Origin: Rostratula benghalensis
Taxonomy: Eukaryota > Chordata > Aves > Charadriiformes > Rostratulidae
Length of the DNA: 64,000 nt
NCBI GenBank assembly: GCA_013399305.1
Contig: VXAI01000021.1
Coordinates: forward strand, 6,600,794 to 6,664,793
Direction: 5' to 3'
Made by a program: the position numbers and the translations under genes. Below, in pieces: positions 1 through 14,600 of the stretch. Each line of letters opens with the position of its first letter. Positions within the stretch are counted from its first letter, which is position 1. The notes below the pieces were generated by a model. The model did no database searches, was not told the origin of the DNA, and saw only the letters and a program-made list of their open reading frames with translations.

Positions 1-1469
1 ATACTTTCTACATGTATTTAAAATAAGTTGTTGGACCCACATGAGTGCAGATGCAAATGAGAGCAAATTAATTAAATGATAGGCAATATTAATTCGTTCT
101 CCTCAGTGCAGCTCAACATTTCCACAACTCCATAATCAAATATGTGCCATAACTTTTGGCACAGAGGTTTCTGAATCTTCAGGACTATGTACCTTCAATT
201 TTTATTGCCTTATTAAGTAAGTTATCAATGTTATTTGTAAAGAATGTTAAGTTAAAGAGCTGATTTCAATGAAGAAGTATTCAAAGAGCAACTGACAATT
301 TTCTCCAAATAGTGAAAGTACATGAAATGTCACAGTAGCTCTTCATAGTCAGATATTCTAACAACCAAACAGATACCAAGTAATTTGCAAGAAACCTTCT
401 TCTGTCTTATTCTTTACCAATTACAGTTTTAGACCAAATGACACTTTCCCATTATCCTTTTTGAACTTCCTTAAGCACACTACTCCTCAACAATATATAC
501 TCTAAAATAAAAGACAAACCTCCCAACTGCTTATAGACTTCCCACCTCACCCTCCAAAGAAGTGGTAGTGGTCTGCTTTTTCTTTAAATTGTTTTTAAAA
601 ATTCTTTTATTTAATTTGTGATTAAATGTAAATGTCTCTTAAGAAACATGTGTCTAAAGATGTAACAAACAGAACTCACCAGCAGGATACTTGTTACTAG
701 TGCCAGATAAGTGAATTAAATTTCTGACTGAGTTAGAAACGTGTTTGCTTTGACAGCTTGAGGTTCAGTGTTTACACCAAAAGTAAACAAGACAATACTA
801 ACTTCATCTGAACTGAAATTACAGTACTTCATAATGTACTTGTCCTTCCTGATGGTAAACAGACCTGTTAATCTGCCAGAAAATGCCATAAGAATGCCAG
901 AAGACATGAGTGCAATCAAAGTGTCACACTGACTCTGATATTGTGGTTATATTCAAGCAGATGGCTATGGAAATACATAGTTCATCTTCAATCAGAAGTG
1001 ACATTCAGCAGGTACATATGGTACACTTCAAGTGATGTGCATTTTGGTCTCAGCTTTAAGTGGTGTGGTTCTTTACAGATAATGGCTTTGCCATTTTCAA
1101 ATTGCTTGTCTACAAGATTCAGGCTTTCACGTTCTTGTGTAAGAACTCAGAACTCCTAAATAGGCAGAACTGCTAAAACATCTGGGCAAAAGATGAATCT
1201 ATCGTGTCCTGATAGTTCAGCTTTGAAAACATATTGGAACAGTTATACACTTGGCACCAGATTCTGAAAAGGAACTACTAAAAACCTACAATGATATCTT
1301 CAAAGTCCTCACTGCTTTCATGTCCTGATTCATCTAGGCACTGGGAGGGTTTTGGCTGTGTGCAGAACTGTGTTCCTAGTGCAGATCTCAAAGGATATCT
1401 ATTTCCAGTATTAGCAGTAGGACAGAGCACCTGTATACACAGGCTTGAAGACTTTTTTAAATTTGCTGC

Positions 1470-1503
<34 letters not shown>

Positions 1504-2376
1504 AAAGAATTGAAGAATTTTTTTCCCACATCATGACTGCTGTATTTTGGCCTTGGGCAACACATCTAAACTTCCAGACAATGACTACTCATTGTTGTAA
1601 CCAGTAGTGAGTCTGAGTGGCATAAGCAAAGTTCTTGTAAAGCACGTCTGTTTGATATATCAGAAGTTCCCAGATTTATTTGACAGTATCAACTGTGCTA
1701 CCTAGATATCATTTTAGGTTTTGGTGTGTATCCCATTTAAAAACAAAAAAGTGATGTGCCCATTCTAGAATTATATCACAAAACACACTTATGCATGTAA
1801 TTAGTATTCCATTCAAGTAATTATACAGGCAATTCCTCTTATAAAATTATCAGCAAGGCATTTGGTCTGATGATATAATTCTAACATTCCATAGAGGAGC
1901 TTCAATTTCTACCCAATAATCATGAAAATGGGAAATTAATTAGATTCTTAAAACCCAAAGGACTTAAATGCCATTAGTACTTCAACAATGACCAATAAAT
2001 CCAGGAAATGCAATGTAAAACACTAACTGCAAATGCAGGTTTTAAAGTTCTCTTCAAGAACATAGCAGAGATGTCAATGTCCTGTGAAAACCATTTTTTA
2101 AAATGTCTTGCTGGTTGCTGATTACTGCCACAACCCTACCATGATTCAATATTCCTTTATTTGTATCAGTCATTTACAATAAGAGAACAGACAGGATTAT
2201 TTACCATTTTGGCAAGGTATGTTCACAATGTATCCCTCAACCTGACAGTGTGGAGTAACTCACTTGTCTAACAGATCACATTTAACAACCATAAGGATGA
2301 CTAAGCACTACCTTTAACAACTGTGTTTTAATACACGTACTTGCTCAGGTACCATAAATACAAGTCTGTGCCTTTA
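1..2376 (-). other. IRAG1: IRAG1 3' UTR and downstream flank
   Basis: This stretch follows the IRAG1 stop codon. I see no coding exon. Short ORFs here are chance openings, and one pair only spans a T27 run. AATAAA hexamers on the minus strand (TTTATT on the plus strand) occur at 2373-2378, 2156-2161, 1675-1680, 606-611 and 201-206. The true 3' end cannot be chosen without transcript data. The gene that follows IRAG1 in mammals (LYVE1) is not visible. Confidence 0.6.
1473..1499. repeat. poly-T run (T27)
   Basis: An uninterrupted run of 27 T on the plus strand, reading as A27 in the direction of IRAG1 transcription. It lies about 880 bp beyond the stop codon, so it may be an internal A-tract of the 3' UTR. 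Such a tract can mimic a poly(A) tail in oligo-dT primed cDNA. Confidence 0.9.
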
Positions 2377-2378
2377 TT
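2373..2378 (-). promoter_or_regulatory. IRAG1: AATAAA hexamer overlapping the IRAG1 stop codon
   Basis: The minus strand reads GAG TAA TAAAGG, so AATAAA begins on the second base of the stop codon. T/G-rich sequence follows within about 50 bases (TTGTATTT, GTACGTGTATT), as expected of a downstream element. Use of this signal would give a 3' UTR of only about 20 nt. It may equally be unused. Confidence 0.35.
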
Positions 2379-2617
2379 ACTCAGTGCGTTGCTCATGTTG
2401 AAATCCTGAGTTCCACCAGGAAGATTGATGGGCAGCAGAACAACTGGTCTTCCCTTCAGGTCCCTCTGATTTTTCATCACAGGAGTTGTATGAATGGTAG
2501 ATTCCCAACACCACAGCAAAAATGATTATCGCAGCCACTACAAGCCATACCACATTCCAGTGTTTACACAGTTTGGGGTACAGTATATGTAAATAATTAA
2601 TGATGACTTCAAGTCTG
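2377..2617 (-). CDS. IRAG1: IRAG1 last coding exon: membrane anchor and stop
   Basis: Encodes about residues 764-843, from [20 protein letters not shown] through the hydrophobic span [19 protein letters not shown] (about 786-804) to a polar tail ending HEQRTE and TAA. The tail keeps the family pattern of two Cys and a Trp-Trp pair. The acceptor is TTTTACAG|CAG, a tandem NAGNAG site. The upstream AG gives ..KSSRLEV and the downstream one (upper edge at 2614) gives ..KSRLEV. The single C-terminal span agrees with the tail-anchored ER location known for the family. The exon begins in phase 2. Confidence 0.93.
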
Positions 2618-5600
2618 CTGTAAAATTAAAAGAAAACTGTTATATATTAATCATTTGCAAATTTACTGTCTTAAACTTTTTCATTTGAAAAGTTTCACAG
2701 ATTTATGGTGCACCATCTTTCTTCCAAACACCCTGTCAAAGATGAATCATACTGTTAAGTTCTTTTAAGAAGAGCTGTATGCTCAGATATGGGTGATATT
2801 TGCAAGATGCTGAGGGTCGTACACTTGACTTCTATTTCTCCCACCTGTCGACTGGCAAATCTTAGAGACTGATGTGGTGTAAAATTCTGCATTTCTTCCT
2901 AAGAGTTTCATGCTTAGTGAGATGGCTGCCTTTCTGAACGTGGTTGATATCCCAGATTAGAACATGTTTATAACCATAATGGTTATGGAATGGAAATGAA
3001 TTCTTCCAGATCACATAAGGGTTACTATCTTAGCTTGCAATGGGACACATTACTTGCTTTGGCCAGCATTCAATTAATTTCTAATGCAAAAGTCTCTTTG
3101 CTTTTAAAGTGCAGGTACATTGAGTTGGGTGGTAGAACCACCAAGGAGACACAATAATTAACTCTAAGAAAAGCTGAAAATTTCAGAAAAGTTTTCCAGT
3201 TAGGCACTAGTTGCTTCAGGTAAGACAATAAGCAGAGGATTTAAAAGTCCCCAGTACAGACAGAGCACCGGGTACACATGAATGCAATAAACATGTATCT
3301 ACTGGAAGGCAGGAACCCCAGCATAGTGCCGTTTTGCTGCATCTACACAGCTTCCAGAGAGAGTCGGTACCTGCCTGTCCAAGTCAGAGCAAGTGTAACA
3401 TAGATGAGGAGCTTTTCTTGATCTGCATTCCCTTGTAGGTATACTGAAAGACTCACTTGTGAAGATCCTTTGGGAATGACATATAGCACAGATATGGGCA
3501 TTAGATTTCTGAATCATAACTTTTACAAGACAATGTATGATTACTGAGACACACATTCTGGCATTTAAAGAGCTTTTGTGGAATATTTTTTGTCTCAAAT
3601 CATGAGCAGATCCCATCAAGATGAAGCATCTTGATGTCAACATACAGTTTTAGTTGAAATACCAGAATATAAAGTTTTGCATTTTGCAACTACATTATCT
3701 TGGAAAACGCCTTTCTGTGAAAATACTGTTATTTCAAATATGCTTCCCTAGGCTGGAAGGAAACATCTGAAGATAATAATATAAACCACCTGGTTGGGTA
3801 CCACAAATAGAAAAAATGTGGCTCCTCTTGTATGGACATATTACACCATTGTCTCACCTGCTTTTCAGGGTTTTTATCTCGTCTTCATTTTCACTTTCTT
3901 CATGTTCATCATGACTTTCCTTCGGTGTCTCTTCATCTTCTTCATTCAGTTCCTGAAGTTCTTTGGTTTTCTTCAGGCCTTCCTGATAACTTTAACAGAC
4001 AAATCATTTTTCTTAGTCTAGCACGCTGTATAAGCCTGCTCCTATGTAATGAAATATTATATTTTTTTTACATGTGTTTTACAAGCAGCAGTGTTGCAGA
4101 ATGAAAACTAGAGTAAAAACTAGCTAAAGACCATGAGTATGGCACACAGACAACCACCCTTCCTTAACAAAGGATTTTATTAGCTGTCTCACCAAATTTA
4201 TCATCTTGAAAAAGAGATTATAGTCCTCAGAGAGCACAACTTTTGTCTATTTTTAAGTATTTCTCTATTAGTTATCAATCATTTTCAACACCCTCTAGGT
4301 ATTTTATTTTCCTGGAGAATAAGTGCAAATCCACACTAAAGATAGATGGCTTATTGGATTCTTCAGGAAAGAATAAAATTTTTTGTCTCGCTCTTCACAT
4401 AGTACAATGTTCCTTGCTTGACATTCAGAAACACATCCCAAAGCTGGTAAATGCCCTAAAACATATTGTGTAAAGCACTTTGTGATACAAATGACATGAG
4501 TACTGTAAAAGAGGATACCTACTTTTCACTCATTTCTGTGTATGCTTTTCTGAATAAACATTTCAGAACTTTGTTTTAGATTATCCTATCATGAAGCTGA
4601 AGACTACTGACATAAGAACACTCAGACCTGAATCTCTGATGTAACTGCTCTCCCACAGTTTGGCTAACATTAATGAAAGATGAAAATGAACAGCTGCAAT
4701 GCAAATACAATGAGCAAAGCTCACTCACATTATTCCCCAAATTGCTTCAATTATGACCATCTTCTAGGAGCTCATATTGATTATGTTAATCATTTTACAT
4801 TTAAAATTACATTATTAAAACATATGGTAGCACATATTTGCATATTTAGTCCACAAAAAATATTCTCACCCTTTGTTATATGCTTCCTCTTCTATCTTGG
4901 CTTTAGTTTCAGGACTGATTTCTTCCAATCCACTCTGTGTCACCATAGAAGTAGAGGTTTCACACTCAGGATCGCCATTAGTCTTACCACTGCCAAGACA
5001 AAAGAAACAGACAAATAGAAAATAACAGCACTGAATTTTAGTAACAATATCACACAATGTTGTGACTCTTGATTTGTCTTCTTTAATGTATATCAGAGAA
5101 ATAAAATGTCTTTCAAAAGAAAAAAATTAAACACTAAACAAAATTTTAGTTTCAAAATGTTGTAATTTAAGAATAGGAATTAATCTCTTTCTAAGATATT
5201 AAAACTTGCAGTTTGCTTCTTATTCTTTAAAAGAGAAAAGAAAAGAGCATTTGTTTCCTGGCTTATCCATGGCATTTATTCAATATTTTTAAAAATAATT
5301 CCCTCAACTTTCTAAAAATCATCTTAGAAATTGTAGCCTGCAAGTTGTGGATTGCACATCCCTGGAAGTGTTCAAGGCAAGGCTGGATGGGGCTTTGAGC
5401 CTTGAGGCTTTGAGGTGTCCTTGCCCATGGCAGGGGGTTGGAACTCGATGATCTTTAAGGTCCTTTCCAACTCTAACCATTCTATGATTCTGTGATTCTT
5501 TTTATGCAGTGTTCACCTGTCCCTATTTATTTAAGCTTGTGACAGACACTTGAAGTGATTCAGACATGACTTAGCAAGTCTATCAAAGTCGAGGTTTAAT

Positions 5601-8600
5601 AAGCTTGCCCATGGATCGCATTTCAACTTCCAGAATCTAACCCTTTTTGTAGACCTTATTTTTCTGACATTAACATCAATGGCAGAATAATTTATCCTTA
5701 TTGACACCACCTCAGGGCTATGGGTTTTCTGTCAAGAAGTCATATTAAGAGTAGACATTATTTTCACTTGAGCTTTAAACACATCATAAATATAAGCTTG
5801 AAGTGCTTGAATATACAAAACTCTGCTGAACTGTGCAATTTTAGACTACTCTAGTAGTTGTCCCATGCATAAATACTTGCACTCAAACTTGAATTTCAAG
5901 TTCTCCTTCAGTTACTTGATAAAACATTTTTTTTTTTAAGATACAGTAAGAAATATTGATAAGGTATGTTCCTTCCTAAATTTTGTCCTGCCTCATCACT
6001 CATGTAAAATATGTGGAAATACATATTCTGTCCTGATGTGAGTTCTCCATATTTTAAAACTTTTAATTATCTTGTTTAAAGCATCCTAACGAACCAGAAT
6101 TTAAATTAGTATTATGTTTTATTGTGATATTGTAAACAGTCTAAAAAAATCCAAGTAGTAGTAACAGTAACTAACACAGTAGTAGTAACAACAGCAACAA
6201 AAATAAATGTGATGTTTTAGTTAGTTTTACTTCTGAAACATCAAGCAACTTCCTTAAAATGTGCAACATTTCCTGAAAGAGGTAAGTATTTGGAAAGGTG
6301 ACTAACAATTTTTTATTATGGTTTTCTAGGCTTATTATATATTTGTATAGAGTTTATACACACATGGGTTTGCAAATGCAACTGTATCTGCATCCATAAT
6401 GGTAACTGCTCACAAGGAGCTTGTAGAACAGCTTGAACATGCCTTCTCTTCTCACACCAGTCTCACATGTTCATGTTGGCAGAGTAACTGGAGAGCTGCC
6501 TGGCAGAAAATGACCTGGAGGTGTTGGTCGACAGTCAGCTGAACATGAGCCAGCAGTGTGCCTAGGTGGCCAAGAAGGCCAACAGCATCCTGACCTGTAT
6601 CAGGAACAGCATGATGAGTAGGACTCAGGAGGTGATCATCCCCCTGTATTTATCACTGATGAGGTCCACCTCAAGTATTGTGTCCAGTTTTGGGCCCCTC
6701 CCTACAAAAAAGACATTGAGGTGCAGGAGCGTGTCCAGAGAAGGGCAACAAAGCTGGTGAGGGGTCTGGAGAACAAGTCTTATGAGGAGTGGCTGAGGGA
6801 GTTGAGGTTGTTCAGCCTGGAGAAAAGGAGGCCGAGGGGAGACCTTATTGCTCTCTACAACTTCCTGAAAGGAGGTTGTTGAGAGGTGGGACGTTTGTCT
6901 CTTCTCCCAAGTACCAGGTGATAGGACAAGAAGAAATGGCCTCAGGTTGTGCCACTGGAGGTTCAGGAAAAAAATTTTACATTGAAAGGGCTATTAAGCA
7001 TTGGAATGGGCTGCCTAGGGAAGAGGCACCATTAAAAGATGAGTTGACATAGTGCTTAGTGACATGGTTTCATGATGGGGGATTTTGGGGGTTTGTTTTT
7101 GTTTCTGTAAGACTTAGGTTGATTGTTGGACTAGATGATCTTAAAGGTCCCTTACAACCTTGACAACTCTATGATTCTATTTTATGATTCTCTTCTAGAT
7201 GCAGCATTAATTTGTTCCAGGAAACATATTTTTTAAAACCCACATGCATTGTATGTAATACTCTTGTTTTTGTCAAGTTCTGAAGGCAGCCCTACTTAAA
7301 TGTGTAAATGTATAATCTTCTGCTGCAGTTTTACTTGATGAGCTCTAATGATCCTAGGAGGCTTAATTTAGTTCTGATATTCTTTGAATATGAAAAGGAC
7401 AATATGATGGTGACATAATAAAATACAGTTACAGGATCATGAATCAACCTAAGGCAATATTGCCTCACTGATTTCAGTGCTTTATGCCTTGCTATTATCA
7501 TTTTCATTTTATACCTGGATTTAATAGGTAATGAGATGAACGAGAGAAAACTCACTTTTCTAAAAGTGCTGGCAGAACAGGAGCAGATGTTAGATTGCTC
7601 TTTCCATTGCTAGGTGATTCAGACTGTAAAGGAAAAAAAGATGATATATATTACATCCATTAATTAATTTCAAATGAGTCAGTAAAACGACAAAGTCACT
7701 GTGCTACTTAGGTTTTCTTCCCGCACCCATGAGCAAGGTATCTTTAATACAGAGCTTCAAAATTGTTCCTACTAATCACAGTAAACAACGGACTTGCACA
7801 TTCCATGATTCTGTGTAATTTTCCACCACGTTCTCTTCTACCTTGCTTATTTTTTCCAAGAAAAGACTTTTGTCTTCATAGATTATTCACTGAGCAGTAA
7901 AATTACTTTATTGCTTCTCTCCATATTGTCTTAAGAAATGTATTTGTTACATAAGATTTCAATGGAAAATTTTAGACAAAAAAAATATTATTGTAAATCA
8001 TAGTAATTAAACACACTTGGCTCCTCAAACAATTGAGTACATAGTACTTAGATTCCACAAATAAATTGTTTTCTTAAAACTAAAATGGATATAGCTTCTC
8101 AGCAACACCCTTTGTTTAAATGGCCCTACATTTTAAACTGAAAACTGCATAATTTTCCAGTTATGTACCATCTTAGCTCCTCTCTGAACTGTTGGTAGGC
8201 CTTGCAGTTTTCCTCCAAAGCATTTATATAGATCTACTAGGTTTAGATTAGATTCTTGTTTAATTTATGAAAATTTTATAAACAAAAAGTCAAGGCAAAG
8301 GGCTGACAGCTCCACTAATCTCAGATCATGACAGAACTTCTAAATAAATTTGTACCACATACATTTCTGCGTGTTAATTACATGCTTTTCTGTCTAGTGG
8401 ACTTTTTGGCATGGAAGAGAAGCAGGCCACCGATTCTACCGATTCTAGTTAAAAATTCTCTCCTACAATGGGCAGGTATTTTCACTATATCTTTCCAGTA
8501 CTTTACTGCAGACTAAAGACAAATTGCCTAAACTAATGTCTAACGGCTCTGAATCATCAGCCAGCCCTATTCAGCTCTGTGTCCAAAGTGATCATTTACA

Positions 8601-11600
8601 GAGGTAGATTCCAAAGGCCTATGTCCCTTATACAAAAGGAATTACCTTTGTCCGTCCTCTTCACTAGGATGGGGTAAAAATAAATTAAACCAATGAAAGA
8701 GTTTACATTTTTTTAGTAACTATAGCTTGGTACTAAACAAAAGTGGTTTAGATAAAAAGTAGTATCTTTAAACTGTGGGGTTTACTTACCAGGGAAGGCA
8801 TTGAAGGTATAGGTGAAGCTGTTGGTGACTGACCAGGAATGTTTAAGGAGTTAAATTTCGGAACAACGGCAACACTGACTCTCCTCCGAGGCATATTCTG
8901 TGAAAAATAACATTATTATTATTTTTTTTTAATATTCAACAAGATATGCTGAAGATCAATTCTACAAGTTAATAGGTGTGGCAAAGATGTAAGTTAATGT
9001 CCCTTGAGGGAAAAGAGAGTTGGGAGCAAAATGAGGATAAATGGCTGTTAGGGCTGCAGTTTTCCCCCAAACTTCCTCTGGTACTGTCTGGTGTGGCGAG
9101 TGCTTAATGTGAGGTGGTGTACTGGGATGCTTCTCTTTTCCCTCCACACTGAAAGCCCAGTGGTGTGAGACACAACAGGTATGATCTGAGCTGTTAGTGT
9201 CAGTTCTTATTAGAGGCTATTTGGTTAAACCAGATGTGTATGATACTGAGTAAAGTGCCATTGTCATAATGACTGGCAAATAATTTCAAGTTCCACATGA
9301 AACTCTTCTCTTGCTATGTACCCACTATGATGTACTGTACCCACTATGATATATCAATTATCTCTAAACCTACAAATTATAACTTACAGAAACAATAACA
9401 TCTATTCCCTCTACAAAAGGACAGAGCCATCTCTCCACCCTTGAATTGTTAGATATCTATCTACGATCATGTGACATTGCTTACATTTCCAAAAGACCAT
9501 GGAAATTCCTTATATGATAAACACATGCTAGCTTTACACAATATATTCTAGCTCACGTTTAGATCATATAAGTTTTTGCTCTCATTATGTAAGCAGAAAA
9601 ATACTTTATCCTATGACATACATGTATTGAAATCTACACCTACCACTGAGTAAAAAATCCAGTACATATATCATCTAGCAGCTTCATCTTAATGCATATC
9701 CAAATACTTCTAAGATTCTGCTCTAGATAACTTTACAGAAAAGTAGTTAAAGACAGATTTACTAAATATATAGGAGTCACCTACTCCATGATCCTGATTC
9801 CGGGCAAAACCAACTCTATCAATTCATTAATTACAGAGGTTTTATCTAACGTCCCCCTGAAAAACTATATTGCAGAGTCTGCAGCCATGTTAGGCAGTCC
9901 ATTCTAGTATTTTGGGTTTATTCCCCCATTCTTTATTATTTGGGCTTGTACTTTTCCTTGTTAAATTTCAGCTTTTTTGGGTCCTCTGTTTCTTCTTATC
10001 TGTGAAATAAGAAACCTTATCTGTTTCTCATTCTGAAATCCAGTCTTGCCCTCAGCATGCTCTGTGCTCTAATTCTTTCTATCCAGCACTCAGTTGGCAG
10101 GGATAAACTAAATTTAAATAACTACCACCCAAGCAAATAAAAATACAAAGAGAAATAATAGAAAGAATATAATGACTTTGACCACCAAATTTTGTAATGG
10201 TTACATTGGGACTTGGCTGTCTCAAATCCCTCACTGATAAACTAGAATAAAGCACGGGACCTAAGCCATTCTCTGGAGCACAGGTGTATGGCCTGGAATG
10301 CAATTATTCGTAAATAAATAAGTCCCTCTGTTATTTATAGCTTCACAGTAAGCATTACCATTGCACAAAGTCATACTTAATCATCTATCCAAAATTACAA
10401 AGCACTTGCACCATATTACATGAACAACATTGAGAGCTTATCAGCGCCGTGTTTTGAACACATAAAAGTGAGTGTATGTAGACAAAGAAATTTCACTACA
10501 TAAAATATTTGCGTCATTTTCTTTATATTATAAAAATACCTTTCCAACAGTAAGAGACATGGATCTAGATGAACGAGGTACTCCATCCTCTGCATAAAAA
10601 CAGTAGATAAAGAACAGTCTTAGACTATATGAGTATCTATAAATAATATTAATAGAGCCCTTGCTTGCATTTCGAACTCAGATATAGTATATTTATACAA
10701 GGTGTGCAGTGATTCTGTATTTATCTATCATACAGTTCTGGTCTCAATTATACCCACAGAAGAAATTTGAAATTGCAAAAAATCAAACCATTACTACCTT
10801 TACTAAGATCAGGCAAAAGCCCACTATATGCCTCCATGTGTAAGTTTTTTGCAAAAGAAAATACTCATATTTCAGTTTCCAGCAAACTAGGAAAGAAAGG
10901 GTTTCAAAAAGAAAAAAAACCTTTTTAATAATGAAATTTTGTTATCATCTGTTACTTAAGAGGTAGTTGTGTTAAAACCGTGAAAGATACTCACATGTGC
11001 AAGAGGCCAATGAAAATGTCATTGGATCTCATCAGAATCTGGTAAATTATAGTGACTTTAAATGACTTTACTGGAGCATTAAGTATGGCTTATGTTAAAC
11101 ATTTTAACTATATATCCATCTCTCTATATATACAACTATATATCTATAACTTTTTGAAATCTACTCCTATAGATCAGAACTTCCTGCAGATGTTTCATGA
11201 CGTTTCACATTTTATCATTAATAGCACCGACACCTCTCTTTATAGAGGCAAGATAAACCCTTAAATTTTTATACATTTGTTTTTTTACCAGATGCACCAT
11301 AGCTTCTGCTAGAATTCTGATTGGCAAGTTTCTTGAACTCCATTAGTTCAGCATGATCTTTTTCGTATGTTCTTTTAAGATTTTCCACATACTGCATCAT
11401 TACTTCTGTTGCCTTTGACATACGCTTCTCCTAAGGAAGAAAAGAGAGGAATAATCAGGTGATCTCTACACTTCTCAAAAAAATAATTTGCCTCTATGTA
11501 TATATTCCCTGTCAGGGCTAAATCTGGAATATTTGTTCTTATAGAAATATTGGTACCTCCATAGCTGAAAATTCCTAAGCTAATTGGAACACAAATGCAC

Positions 11601-14600
11601 ATGCATTCATATATATCCACAGAATATAATAATTTATTTTATCATACATTTATACAATCTGCGTGCCTTTCTGATTAGTTATGTGTACATTTGTTTTCAA
11701 ACCCTTGAAGGTCTTAGTCTCTGGCACCAGTCTAGCTACTTGAATGGGAAAAAGCAACAGTCCTGAACCAAGGAGGGCATTGCTGTGTTCTCATCTGTAC
11801 TTGCTCTGTTCTTACACACCTTACAGTTGTCTGACTTAAGCTACTGCCAAAGACAAGTGGCTGAACTGGATGAGCTTTATGACCCAGAAAAGTTTTCTTA
11901 TTCATACTGCACTGATTTAAAATAAGTTTCCTGTGATGCAGTTACAGTTCTGGATAATATATATGCTCCTATTATACAGATGTTGAATAGCTTCATGGGT
12001 AATCTCCTGTTTAAATTATATTTCCAGACTGAAATGGTGTCTTCCCTGACATAACAATAAATGCCTTTAATCTGTCAAAATGGCAAATAGAGTTCAACGG
12101 GCTACTACAATTTCCAGCTCTGGCTGCAAAAGAGAGTGACCACGTGCAGCCAGGACACATGTTAGACACCAGGATGTTCTTACCTGGCGAACGGCTCCAA
12201 CCATCTCAGCACGACTAGATAGTCTAGCAGCTAAGCGCCGCAGAACAGCAATGTCCTCCAACAGCTTCTGGTAAGCTTCTCTGTGTTCATAGTGATGCCA
12301 TAAGTGAGCTGAAGACTGAAGTGAAAATGCACAGGCTTTACTATCATGTGTTGCCTCCTTTAGTTCAGATGAATTAGCATGAGCCACAGAAGTGGGGTAG
12401 AGATGTCTAGGCAGAACTACACATGGACAAATTAGCCCCAGAGGAGAGCCATCACTACCACCAGAGATAACCTAGAGAGGGCTGCTTCTCTGTTTCAGAG
12501 TGGTGCTTCACTGCATACTGCAGGCACACTTTTCAGGGAGTTAGAGGGCTGAGCACTTTTGCAATACTTTTACATTTGAATTTAATGATGAATCATGTCT
12601 CACTACCTGGGAACTTTACAAATGCCAAGTTTATTTGAACTAGAGTTTACAAATGATTGCCAAAACACAAAAAACATTTCAATCTGCTGGGCACAAGGTG
12701 TTAAGAAGGCCATTTATGTGATTTCAGTTCCATGATACTTCATTTACTTGGAAAATAAGATATGATAGTCTCAAGAATTCAAAACGTAAAAGAGTAATAA
12801 AAATAATATAGCCTATAAATCAAATAGCAATTGCAATTTCTGAACCATTTTTTGTCACTTAATACATACACTTATGCACTGGATTAATATAATCACTTTG
12901 ATAGCTCAGATTAATACTGGAAAGCATCAAAGCAGGTATCTTCCTTGGAATATATGTTTTTTACCAAAATATATGTTTTTTACCAAAAAATACCAATAGT
13001 TTTTTTTTTATTACCCAAAGCCGAAACGAACGCCTCTTCACTGAATGAGTTTTGTGTTCAGAGAGAAGTTGGATAAGAGAAAACCTGACATAATTTACTT
13101 CAGACTATACAGGCAGACTTTGTGATGCTGGGTAATTCCTGTATTCTGAAAGTGCATCACTTCTAACAATTAAGTTGTCTTAAGTAATAAATCACTGTCC
13201 TGTCATTCACTCAATTTTCCCTCTGACCAGCTGCATTGTGCCCTAGTTCTCTGCAACCCCTCACTTGTATTACTGTAAGAGGAAGTCAATGCTCTGAGAT
13301 GATGTGTGAAAAGATAATCTCTCCTCCTCTTTTTCTTCCCCCCTTCAAAAGAAGGGAGTGATGTGCAGTGACTTTGAGTGGAGTAATTTGAGAACCTGCA
13401 TTTGTAGTGAAAAACTTTGGTGCAGAAACACAGATAAGAACTTGATGAAACTGGCACAACAACAACAATTGCAACAACAACAAAATCTTAAACTTACTTA
13501 TTGCTAAAGCTAGTGTGATAATAAATTGCATCCGAAATTTGACTGCAAGACCCAAGTTTGAGAAAATCACACACAGGATTTCAGATATACAGGTTTTTCC
13601 TGATAACTGCAACTTCCTTATTTTCTCAAACTAATCTGAAATTCATATAAATCAGCTTTCTCTTGAAGTTGGGTTTTTGAATAAAACATCAATTATCACA
13701 AGATTGGTAAAAAAAATCAGAAAGGCTGGTAAAACTGTCATTGTGCCGTGTAACATGTGCCTGTTGTACAGAAATGAAGACAACCTCCCACTGAGATTGG
13801 AACAAATCTAAGTCTAATAGGATACAGATTATACAGAAGCTGTCACTTCATTTACTTGCTTTTTAGTTTATTCCATTGTAGAGAACAAAAGCTGTTATAT
13901 GCATGGCAGTTTCCACTTTATTATAAATTCCCACTTTATTATAAATTACATAAAAAATATGTAAAAGCCAGACCATAGCAAATGAACTGCATACAGCAGG
14001 AAAAAGCTGATCACATTTGTCCCATGCTGGCAACATGGTCTTTGGTGCCTAATTAAAAGAAAACACATATCAAATCTAACCGGCATTTTTTCCCCAGTTT
14101 TTAAGAACCTTTCTACACACCTTTATACACTAGTTGTAAAAATGTATATGTATACTAAATATTATAACAAATAAAAATGCTGAGATTTAATAGGTTGTTT
14201 CCGCTTGCTCTTTGAACAGGGGGAAGAGCAGCAAAACATTAAAAAAAAATTCTTCAGGAACAATTAATCTGAAAATGCAGATTTGAAATTCCAGATTAAA
14301 AGATGCAAATACCATAATTGTTAAATAATTTTTAAACTGTATCCTTTCTTGCCTGATGATGTTCTTAATAAATGGGAGAATCATATGTTCTCATATGATC
14401 TCCTATTCATCATGTGTTCTCCTATTTCTCAAAAGTATGGCAATACCTCCATATAATATACAAATTGGGTCTATAGCTATTTCATTTAGCAGCACGGCAT
14501 CTAAGCATCCCTTCCATTTTTGCACAAAAACGTGCACAACACATAAATTGACACATCTCAAAGATATATTTATCATTTCAGTTAGAAAATCCACAGAAAC

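Larger units (their letters stand above)
4990..7555 (-). other. IRAG1: IRAG1 intron (2.6 kb) with two CR1 fragments
   Basis: Holds two CR1 LINE fragments in the plus orientation (listed separately), antisense to the gene. The remainder is AT-rich, unannotated intron. Confidence 0.85.

Noticed and set aside
6566..7052. Two plus-strand ORFs.
   Set aside because: They lie wholly inside a CR1 fragment and are decayed pieces of its reverse-transcriptase ORF.
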